This document shows, piece after piece, positions 58,088 to 64,000 of a stretch of 64,000 bases of DNA. The DNA is from JBBQDZ01 sp038237515. Lineage in GTDB: Bacteria; Actinomycetota; Thermoleophilia; Gaiellales; Gaiellaceae. The position numbers and the translations under genes were made by a program. Position 1 is the first letter of the stretch. Each line of letters begins with the position of its first letter. The stretch spans positions 21,986 through 85,985 of the forward strand of contig JBBRYP010000007.1 in assembly GCA_038237515.1 (NCBI GenBank), given 5' to 3'. The notes under the pieces were generated by a model that did no database searches, was not told the origin of the DNA, and was given only the letters and a program-made list of their open reading frames with translations.

Positions 58088-59224
58088 GTGGTAGCCACCC
58101 GGATTCGGACGACCCACGTCGGGAGCCTCCCGCGACCACAGGAGCTCCTCGCGCTCGTGGAAGCCGAGGACCGAGGCGAAGAGATCGATCGCGAAGCCTA
58201 CGAACGGCTCCTCGATCAGGCGGTCCACGACATCGTGCGCAAGCAGGAGCGCGCGGGCGTCGACATCGTCAGCGACGGCGAGATGAGCAAGATCGGCTAC
58301 GCGACGTACGTTCGGCACCGGCTCAGCGGCTATGAGCTCGGAGATGTACCACGGGCGACGCCTGCGGATCTGGACGCCTACCCCAGCTGGCGCGACCGAC
58401 AGGTTGCCGAGGGTACCGCGCCGAGGTACGTCCGTCCCATCTGCCGGGGCGAAGTCGCGTACGCGAACGGCCGGCCGCTCGAAGAGGACATCGCCCGCTT
58501 CGAGGCCGCTCGCGCGGGAACCGGCGTCGACGGTGCGTTCATGAACGCTCCCTCCCCGGGGATCGTCGCGCTCTTCCTGCCGAACGAGCACTACGCCTCG
58601 AGGGAGGACTACCTCGGCGCGCTCGCCGAGGCGATGAAGACGGAGTACGAGACGATCGTCGGCTCCGGCCTCTACCTGCAGGTGGACGCCCCCGACCTGG
58701 CTATGGGCAGGCACATCATGTACCGGAACAACAGCGACGAAGAGTTCGTCGAGAGTGCCGAGACCCACGTCGAGGCGATCAACCAAGCGCTCCGCGACGT
58801 GCCGGCGGATCGGGTGCGGATGCACGTCTGCTGGGGCAACTACGAGGGCCCGCACCACCTCGACATCCCGCTGGAGAAGATCGTCGACGTCATCCTCCGC
58901 GCGAAGCCCGCGACGATCTCCTTCGAGGCGTCGAACCCACGGCACGCGCACGAGTGGAAGGTATGGAGCACGGCCAGGATTCCCGGCGACAAGGTGCTGA
59001 TGCCGGGAGTCGTGGACACGACGACGAACTACATCGAGCATCCCGAGCTCGTCGCCGAGCGGATCTGCCGCTTCGCGGAGGTCGTCGGAGCCGACCGCGT
59101 GCTGGCGAGCACCGACTGTGGCTTCGGCACCTGGGCCGGCCTGTCTGTGGTCGATCCGAGCATCGTTTGGTCGAAGCTGGGCTCCCTCGCCGAGGGTGCC
59201 GCCCTCGCGTCTGCCCGTATGTAG
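58088..59224 (+). CDS. MetE-like zinc alkyltransferase 3
   Basis: 378 residues from GTG 58088 with AGAAGGAGGAGAG upstream. MetE C-domain barrel: RTTHVGSLPRPQELL, DGEMSKIGYATYV, QVDAPDLAM, zinc ligands His-x-Cys in MHVCWGNYEG and Cys in ASTDCGFG. Gene sits divergent from the HpaB operon and convergent with the PcpA-like dioxygenase, inside an aromatic cluster; a demethylation of methoxylated phenols or an alkyl-thiol step is possible. Distinct from the other two paralogues in length. Confidence 0.85.
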   Translation: MVATRIRTTHVGSLPRPQELLALVEAEDRGEEIDREAYERLLDQAVHDIVRKQERAGVDIVSDGEMSKIGYATYVRHRLSGYELGDVPRATPADLDAYPSWRDRQVAEGTAPRYVRPICRGEVAYANGRPLEEDIARFEAARAGTGVDGAFMNAPSPGIVALFLPNEHYASREDYLGALAEAMKTEYETIVGSGLYLQVDAPDLAMGRHIMYRNNSDEEFVESAETHVEAINQALRDVPADRVRMHVCWGNYEGPHHLDIPLEKIVDVILRAKPATISFEASNPRHAHEWKVWSTARIPGDKVLMPGVVDTTTNYIEHPELVAERICRFAEVVGADRVLASTDCGFGTWAGLSVVDPSIVWSKLGSLAEGAALASARM

Positions 59225-59234
59225 CCCTAGGCCC

Positions 59235-60185
59235 TTAAGCCTGGATCGGCTCCAGGTAGGCCATCATCTCTTCGGTGGCGTGTGCGAACGGGGGCGGGAT
59301 CTGCATCGATCCGCCGAGCCGATCCGCCGGCTCGTCGAGTGTCCACAGCTCCGGCTTCGACCACGCGAACTCGAAGAGCGCCCCGCTCGGCGTGCGGGTG
59401 TAGATGGACATGAAGTACCCCCGGTCCTTCACGTCGGAGGTGTCGGTGTAGCCGAGGCCCTCGAGCCATCCTTTCAGCTTCAGCTGCGCTTCCGAGTCGC
59501 CGATGTCGTAGGCCGCGTGGTGGACGGTGCCCTCGCCGAAGCGCCATGTCGCGGGCGGCAAGTCGGGCTCGTGCACGAGCTCGATCCACCGGCCCCGGCC
59601 GGAGTTGCCGAGCTGGAAGCGCTCGCGCCCGTTGTCGGACGAGGAGTGCTTGGCGCCGACGCCGTCCGTGAGCCAGTCGACCATCTCGTCGGGGTAGGCG
59701 AGGGAGACGGTGATGCCGTGCGTGCCGAGAATAGCTTGGTCGGCCGAGACCCCACCCTTCTCCCACGAGCGTGCCGGATCGCCTTCCCCGTCGGCGACGA
59801 GCGAGTACGGAATCCCGCACGGGTGCGCGAACTCGAGCCGCGGCGTCCCGAAGCGATCAGCCTCCTCCGAATCGATTCCGGCCTGCGCGATTCGATCTGC
59901 CCAAAACCCGAGGGACTCGACCGGAACGGAGAGGTTGAGGCTCGAGATCTGGTTCGTCCCACGCCTACCCATGACGCCCTGCTGCCGGAACGGAAAGCTG
60001 GTCAGGACGGTCCCGCCGTCACCGAAGGCGTTTCCGTAGTAGAGGTGGTAGACGGGAACCTGGCCGTCGTAGAGCGCGGTTTTCTTGATGCTGCGCAGGC
60101 CCAGCGTCTTGGTGTGGAAGTCATAGTCCTCCTGGGCCGGCCCGACGCAGAAGGTGAGGTGGTGGTTGCCCCGGACCAGGTCCAT
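59235..60185 (-). CDS. VOC-fold ring-cleaving dioxygenase (PcpA/LinE-like)
   Basis: 316 residues, ATG 60185 after AAGGAGGCAGC. Two vicinal-oxygen-chelate modules; Fe(II) ligands expected as His in GNHHLTFC, His in VHHAAYDIGD and Glu in GALFEFAWSKPE. This subfamily (2,6-dichlorohydroquinone dioxygenase) cleaves hydroquinones next to a single hydroxyl. It converges with MetE-like enzyme 3 and lies 3.9 kb from the intradiol enzyme, giving the cluster a second ring-opening route. Confidence 0.85.
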   Translation of the reverse strand: MDLVRGNHHLTFCVGPAQEDYDFHTKTLGLRSIKKTALYDGQVPVYHLYYGNAFGDGGTVLTSFPFRQQGVMGRRGTNQISSLNLSVPVESLGFWADRIAQAGIDSEEADRFGTPRLEFAHPCGIPYSLVADGEGDPARSWEKGGVSADQAILGTHGITVSLAYPDEMVDWLTDGVGAKHSSSDNGRERFQLGNSGRGRWIELVHEPDLPPATWRFGEGTVHHAAYDIGDSEAQLKLKGWLEGLGYTDTSDVKDRGYFMSIYTRTPSGALFEFAWSKPELWTLDEPADRLGGSMQIPPPFAHATEEMMAYLEPIQA

Positions 60186-60629
60186 GAGGATGCTGCCTCC
60201 TTAGGGTCGAGATCGGGAACGAACGACGCGGGACAACCTACGGAGTCCCGGGATGACGGTCAAGAAAAAAGGCGCGCAGTCAGAGATCGCTCGAGAAGGC
60301 TCTTGGCAGCCCGCGACGACCCCGCCGGCGCCTTCGAGGCCGAACCCGATGCTCGAAAACGGTCACGCAGGTTCTCGAGCTGGCGGGGCGGCCACTGCGA
60401 GCCTCCGAGGTCCCCGCTGCAGCGACCACGCTCCTCGGCAGGTGGCTCTGCTGGTCGTCCGTCAAAAGCATCCTCTCCGCCCACATTCGCCGGCGACCGC
60501 CGCTCCACCGCGTCCGACGCGGGGTCTACGAACTGCGAGGCTCGTGTCCCGGAGAGGGCGGCACATGCCGGTGCTCAGGTGGCAGCACGCTCGCGCAGCC
60601 GGGGCAGCCTGTTCGGGCTTTGAAGCTTC
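60186..60629. other. intergenic region, no convincing gene
   Basis: 444 bp between the PcpA-like gene and the cupin gene. Both strands have open frames of 60-130 codons, but the products are Arg/Pro/Ala-rich with no recognisable domain, and codon bias does not favour one frame. May contain a degraded gene; nothing definite. Confidence 0.4.
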
Positions 60630-61175
60630 TCAAGCCCAGGGCAACTGATCCCAGTCGTCGGGACGGCCCGGCTGCGGGCGGTCGAAACTAGCGTAAGCCT
60701 CGCGTGGCTCCGTCGTGTCCTCGTCGGCGCTCGCGCCGTACTTCACCGCCAGCTCGGAGACGGGGTAGCGCAGCCACTCGGGCTCGGGCCGCGCGCCCAC
60801 CGCGAGCACGATCGAGAGCCCGTCGCCGGCGCCCACGATCACATGCTCGGTGCCGGCCGGCGAGTGTACGAAGTCCCACGCGCGCAGCGGCCGCTCCTCG
60901 CCGTTTACGAGCAGCAGGCACTCGCCGGCGATGACGAGGAAGTTTTCCTGCGCGCTCTCTTCGTGGTAGAGGCACGCGGGCTGACCGGGCCGCAGCACGC
61001 CGATGTTGATCCCGAGCTCCGGGAACGGCGCGTTCTGGCGGCTCTCGAACACGCAGCCGGAGCCGAACGCGTCGTGCGTCATCCACGCCGTGTCGCGGAC
61101 GTTGACGACGAACCAACCCTCGCCGGCGGGCTCCAGGCCGGAGGGCGTCTTCTGCAGCTGCGCTTCCTCGGTCAT
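60630..61175 (-). CDS. cupin-domain protein
   Basis: 181 residues from ATG 61175 (GAGAGGAG ahead). Single cupin barrel about 45-135: SRQNAPFPELGINIGVLRPGQPACLYHEESAQENFLVIAGECLLLVNGEER...HSPAGTEHVIVGAG, with His/Glu ligands visible. C-terminal tail DDWDQLPWA. Possibly a sugar- or thiol-binding isomerase/dioxygenase. The ATG overlaps the stop of an upstream frame (ATGA), which appears to be a gene remnant. Confidence 0.82.
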   Translation of the reverse strand: MTEEAQLQKTPSGLEPAGEGWFVVNVRDTAWMTHDAFGSGCVFESRQNAPFPELGINIGVLRPGQPACLYHEESAQENFLVIAGECLLLVNGEERPLRAWDFVHSPAGTEHVIVGAGDGLSIVLAVGARPEPEWLRYPVSELAVKYGASADEDTTEPREAYASFDRPQPGRPDDWDQLPWA

Positions 61176-61330
61176 GCCTCTCCTCTCTCTCGGGGACGAT
61201 AGTGTCGCGTACCGTAAGGCTCGACTCGTTCCCTCGCGTCGACGTGATCGTGCTCGAAGAACGACGCGTACCCCTGATGCACGCCGCTGGGGATGACGCC
61301 GCTCACGCCTGGTACCTGATCGAGGCATCC
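61172..61330 (-). pseudogene. 3' remnant of an unidentified gene coupled to the cupin
   Basis: A minus-strand frame reading PGVSGVIPSGVHQGYASFF then EHDHV and YGTRHYRPRERGEA ends in TGA overlapping the cupin ATG. The codon bias and ordered sequence look coding, but no credible N-terminal part exists upstream: the frame weakens above about 61330. This is best read as the surviving tail of a gene lost by deletion, which keeps translational coupling for the cupin. Identity not recognised. Confidence 0.4.
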
Positions 61331-61803
61331 TCGTGATCCGCGGTCGCGAGCAGCTCGCATCACGGGGTTCGACTTGGCGGTTTAGCTCCCTCGGAAGGGT
61401 ATAAGCGGAGCATTCTCGAACACTCGAGTACGGGTTGAGATGCGGGAGCTGACGCGCCTCCGCACGCGCCTGATGCTCCCGCGCCGATGAAGGCACCAGT
61501 CGCTCCGGTCCGCCCAAACGAGAGAGGGAGGCCAGGCGCCTCCCTGTCGAAACAATTCCTGGTTCGGCTCTCGCAACGCTCATTCACACAGGCGTCAGGA
61601 TGTGCCGCTGAGACCTGGTGCCTCGCCGGGCGCTCGGACAGAAGCATCGCCGGCTCCGCGAGCGATCTCGGCTTGCTTGGCATCGAGATCGCTCGCCTAC
61701 GCTTCGAAAGAGGTGTCGCTGATGCCTGCGAAGCTGCGCTCGGCGTTCGTGCGGCCGCGCGCTGGGGGCGTCGGCCGCTTCGGCGGCGGTGATCGGTCCT
61801 GCT
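61331..61803. other. intergenic region with an inverted repeat
   Basis: About 470 bp with no credible gene; several frames are open but low-quality. GGGAGGC-CAG-GCGCCTCCC-like stem at about 61526-61545 could act as a terminator or a short repeat; it has no T-run. The cupin promoter and MFS 3' end signals should be here. Confidence 0.4.
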
Positions 61804-63354
61804 TCAGTGAATGGGCATCGCTTGCGGGTTCAGCCGCAGCTTCGGCAGGAAGTGACGCGACCTCGGGAGGACTGCCAGTGCGACCAGGCCGGCGACACCT
61901 GCGAGGAGCGCGGCGGCGAGGAAGGAGTGAGCGATCCCGGAAGCGGCGTGTGACCCCGCGAGGGCGCCGGTGGTGCCAGCGGCGATCGTGGAAAAGATGG
62001 AGATGCCGATCGTGCCGCCGATCTCGTGACCCGTTGAGTTGAGACCCGAGAGCATCCCCGCCTCCTCCGGACGAGCACCCGTGAGGATCGCGACGGAGAC
62101 CGAGACGACGGCGACGCCGAGACCGGCCCCGGCGATCAGCATGCCGGGCAATACGTCCCGCAGGTAGCTGCCGTTCTCACCGACGTGCGCAAGGAGCGTC
62201 ATGCCGCCTGCGGTGACCGCGAACGCTCCGGCGAGCGGCCCGCGCACACCTCTCTGGCTGATGATGTGACCGGCCAGGTGAGCACCGATTCCTGCCGTTA
62301 CTGCGAGGGGGATGAAGGCGAGGCCGGTAGAGAGCGGCCCCATGTGGAGGACGTTCTGCAGGTAGAGCGAGACGAGCAGGAAGAGCCCGAAAATCGACCC
62401 GGCGGCCGCGAGCATCAGGAAGAGGCCGCCGCCGACGGCGCGATCTGCCAGCCGCTCGATACGGAGGAGCGGTGCGTCGGTGCGGCGCTCGAGCGTGGCG
62501 AACACGGCGAGTCCAGCAAGGCCGCCAAGGCCGAAACCGAGAGTGCGGAGGGAAGTCCAACCGACCGTCTCAGCCTGGCTGATGGCGAAGACAATCGCGC
62601 CCAGGCTGGTTGTGGCAATCGCGGCCCCGCGAAGGTCGAGCCCGCGCCAGCGCGGCCTCTGCGCGTCAGCCGGAATGATCTTCATTGCAGCAGCCGCAAG
62701 TCCGACTGCGACCGGGAGATTGACGTAGAAGATCATCCGCCAATCGGCGAGTTCGGTGAGGACGCCGCCGGCGAGGACGCCGATGGCCGCCCCCGCGCCT
62801 CCGACTGCTGCCCAGGCGGCGAGCGCTTTGGCTCGCTGGCTTCCCTGGAAGGCGGTCATGATGATCGAGAGTGCTGCTGGGGAGAGCAGCGCTGCGCCGA
62901 GGCCCTGGCCGGCGCGGGCCGCGAAGAGGGCGGCCGCTGTGCCCGCCATCGCTGATGCGAGAGACGAGGTCGTAAAGACACCGAGGCCGGTCAGGAACAT
63001 CCGGCGACGTCCCAGCAGGTCGGCTGCGCGGCCACCGAAGAGAAGCAGACTTCCGAAAACGAGCGTGTAGCTCGTGATCGTCCAGCTGAATCCGGAGCCG
63101 CTGAGCTGGAGGTCTCTTGCGATTCTCGGCAGCGCAATATTCACCGCCGTGATGTCGAGGATGACCATCAGCTGCGCGACGAGCAAGAGGAGCAAGAGAA
63201 TGCCGCTCGCCCTGCCGCGGGGCGCCTCGTGGCCATGGTGCCGGTGGCGGGGCCCCCGGATCAGCGGGGTTGTCGCAGCAGCCGCGTTCCTCCTGTGGTG
63301 CATGATCGTCGGCCTCTTTAGAACGGACTGCAGTTTGTGGCTGTGTGCTCTCAT
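61804..63354 (-). CDS. MFS drug-efflux-type transporter (DHA2/EmrB-QacA, 14 TM)
   Basis: 516 residues, ATG 63354 with AAGGAG six bases ahead. Fourteen hydrophobic segments beginning at about 52 (ILLLLLLVAQLMVILDITAVNIALP); motif C-like GQGLGAALLSPAALSI and motif A-type GGRAADLLGRRRMF. Proton-driven export of a hydrophobic compound. The cytoplasmic N-terminus is unusual: eight His in the first 43 residues (RHRHHGHE), which may bind a metal. Sits below a decayed response regulator. Confidence 0.92.
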   Translation of the reverse strand: MRAHSHKLQSVLKRPTIMHHRRNAAAATTPLIRGPRHRHHGHEAPRGRASGILLLLLLVAQLMVILDITAVNIALPRIARDLQLSGSGFSWTITSYTLVFGSLLLFGGRAADLLGRRRMFLTGLGVFTTSSLASAMAGTAAALFAARAGQGLGAALLSPAALSIIMTAFQGSQRAKALAAWAAVGGAGAAIGVLAGGVLTELADWRMIFYVNLPVAVGLAAAAMKIIPADAQRPRWRGLDLRGAAIATTSLGAIVFAISQAETVGWTSLRTLGFGLGGLAGLAVFATLERRTDAPLLRIERLADRAVGGGLFLMLAAAGSIFGLFLLVSLYLQNVLHMGPLSTGLAFIPLAVTAGIGAHLAGHIISQRGVRGPLAGAFAVTAGGMTLLAHVGENGSYLRDVLPGMLIAGAGLGVAVVSVSVAILTGARPEEAGMLSGLNSTGHEIGGTIGISIFSTIAAGTTGALAGSHAASGIAHSFLAAALLAGVAGLVALAVLPRSRHFLPKLRLNPQAMPIH

Positions 63355-63441
63355 TTCCGGCTCCTTCTGAGGGGTTCTTGGGGTACGTGTTCAAGCTCGC
63401 ACCCCGACGGTCGTGCGGAAATGAGGCTCGCTCGCGACTTC

Positions 63442-63459
63442 GGTGTGGCTGACCACACC
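63442..63459. promoter_or_regulatory. inverted repeat upstream of the MFS gene
   Basis: GGTGTGG-CTGA-CCACACC, perfect 7-bp arms, about 90 bp before the MFS start and just past the end of the regulator pseudogene. Either the operator of the exporter (TetR/MarR-type size) or a hairpin closing the upstream gene. Confidence 0.45.
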
Positions 63460-63480
63460 TTTCCCTCAAGCGTGTCGAGC

Positions 63481-63865
63481 CTAGGACTGCAGGAAGGCGA
63501 CGACCGCCAGTACCCGCCGGTGCGTATCGGCGGCGACCGGCAGACGCAGCTTCTGGAAGATGCTCGTCACGTGCTTTTCGACGCCGCGATCGGTCAGGAA
63601 CAAACGCGCAGCGATTGCCGAGTTGGAGAGAGCCCTTCCGCCATCAATTCGAGCACCTCCCGCTCACGTGCCGTCAACTCGCCGATCGGGTCGTCGCGGC
63701 GGCGCCGAGCGGCCGGAATAGTGCGGCGTCGGGGGCCGTCGGTTTCCGGTGAGACCTTGGGAGACGCCGCACTAGTAGTTGAGAGACGACGCTGGGGTCA
63801 AGCGCGGAGCCGCCCTCAGCCACGCGCTTGACGGCGGCGACAAAGTCGGTCAAGTCGTACTGGCG
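63481..63865 (-). pseudogene. NarL/LuxR-type response regulator, disrupted
   Basis: Translated in pieces on the minus strand, this gives RQYDLTDFVAAVKRVAEGGS, SALDPSVVSQLL, then ARRRRDDPIGELTAREREVL, the LuxR helix-turn-helix SNSAIAARLFL and GVEKHVTSIFQKLRL, ending at TAG 63481. Three lesions interrupt it: an IS3-family end joins at about 63866 in place of the receiver domain; a 56-bp palindromic element lies at 63719-63774; and a GAGAGAG run (63626-63632) carries two extra bases. Removing the 56 bp and the 2 bp restores one frame. Clearly inactive as a regulator. Confidence 0.8.
63719..63774. repeat. 56-bp palindromic insertion
   Basis: Begins TAGTGCGGCGTC and ends with the exact inverse GACGCCGCACTA (12-bp arms, 32-bp middle). 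Its precise removal joins SQLL to PAARRRRDDP in frame in the response-regulator remnant, which is good evidence for an insertion. It has no coding capacity and resembles a miniature hairpin element. Only one copy seen in the window. Confidence 0.7.
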
Positions 63866-64000
63866 TGACCCCCTGAGGTCGGTCCGGTCGTTGCGTGAGT
63901 CTTACTGCCCAGGTCGGGCGAGGAGGACAATCGAAGCGATGGGACAGCATGCGAGGCGCCGGCATACGCCGGAGCAGATCATCAGGAAGTTGCGTGAGGC
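63866..64000 (+). mobile_element. left end of an IS3-family insertion sequence
   Basis: Starts TGACCCCCTGAGGTCGG at 63866, a TGA-type IS3 terminal sequence, joins directly to the regulator pseudogene and carries the start of an orfA transposase at 63940. The right end is beyond the window, so the target duplication and full length cannot be seen. Confidence 0.65.
63940..64000 (+). CDS. IS3-family transposase OrfA, N-terminal fragment (cut by window edge)
   Basis: ATG 63940 with GAGGAGGACA upstream. The 20 residues seen, MGQHARRRHTPEQIIRKLRE, match the helix-turn-helix start of IS3 orfA proteins (RRHTPEQIIRKLREA). It binds the element's ends; the DDE catalytic OrfB would follow. Incomplete only because the window ends. 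Confidence 0.8.

Noticed and set aside
60253..60648. 131-codon plus-strand frame between the PcpA-like and cupin genes
   Set aside because: The composition is Arg/Pro/Ala-rich, it runs into the 3' end of the cupin gene on the other strand and it shows no domain.
61487..61792. 101-codon plus-strand frame before the MFS gene
   Set aside because: No domain, no ribosome-binding site and no codon bias advantage over other frames.
1..64000. tRNA, rRNA, CRISPR arrays, prophage or toxin-antitoxin loci
   Set aside because: I looked for cloverleaf-like, spaced-repeat and characteristic protein patterns on both strands and found none.

Overview
The window reads as chromosome of a high-GC actinobacterium. 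Tight NTGA-overlapping operons, frequent GTG and TTG starts, GntR/FCD regulators and many CaiB, SDR and ABC-transporter genes suggest a Thermoleophilia/Gaiellales-like soil or sediment lineage; the class is inference from gene style, as no rRNA or ribosomal gene is present. Almost all of it is catabolic accessory DNA: uptake systems, dehydrogenases, CoA-transferases, ring-opening oxygenases and small regulators. I saw no tRNA, rRNA, CRISPR array or phage gene.

Layout. 1-2.2 kb: a beta-ketoacyl synthase pair (first gene cut by the window edge), a 162-bp MITE-like repeat, and a 36-aa basic ORF. 2.2-9.5 kb: secreted hypothetical protein, Zn-alcohol dehydrogenase, aldehyde dehydrogenase, enolase-superfamily dehydratase, MetE-like enzyme 1, TIM-barrel isomerase. 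9.4-19.9 kb: GntR regulator diverging from a long operon (signal-less solute-binding-like protein, CaiB transferase, MBL hydrolase, hydroxyacyl-CoA dehydrogenase, three-subunit molybdenum hydroxylase, SDR, MetE-like enzyme 2). 19.9-25.8 kb: a minus-strand carbohydrate ABC importer with two ATPases. 26.0-34.3 kb: a plus-strand operon (enoyl-CoA hydratase, CaiB, GntR, MBL, SDR, isomerase, Gfo/Idh, SDR), the second MITE copy, and a DUF4432 epimerase-like gene. 34.5-47.3 kb: a thiamine-dependent 2-oxoacid dehydrogenase complex split over three units (E1-alpha at 36.4, E1-beta at 43.9, E2 at 46.1 kb) around a branched-chain-type ABC importer, with a creatinase-fold protein, cupins, an XRE-cupin regulator and a flavin reductase. 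47.3-54.0 kb: ribose-type ABC importer behind an FAD-dependent dehydrogenase. 54.1-61.2 kb: aromatic-type cluster (BBE oxidase, HpaB-like monooxygenase, intradiol dioxygenase, MetE-like enzyme 3, PcpA-like ring-cleaving dioxygenase, cupin). 61.8-64 kb: MFS exporter, a response-regulator pseudogene with three lesions, and the left end of an IS3-family element.

How it may work together. Two separate modules (9.4-19.9 and 26-33 kb) each combine CaiB CoA-transferase, MBL hydrolase, SDR and GntR regulator, as expected for CoA-linked acid degradation. The 54-61 kb cluster hydroxylates and opens aromatic rings by two different non-heme iron chemistries. Three MetE-like zinc alkyltransferases sit in three different catabolic contexts, so at least some probably move alkyl groups in catabolism rather than make methionine. 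Substrates cannot be fixed from sequence alone.
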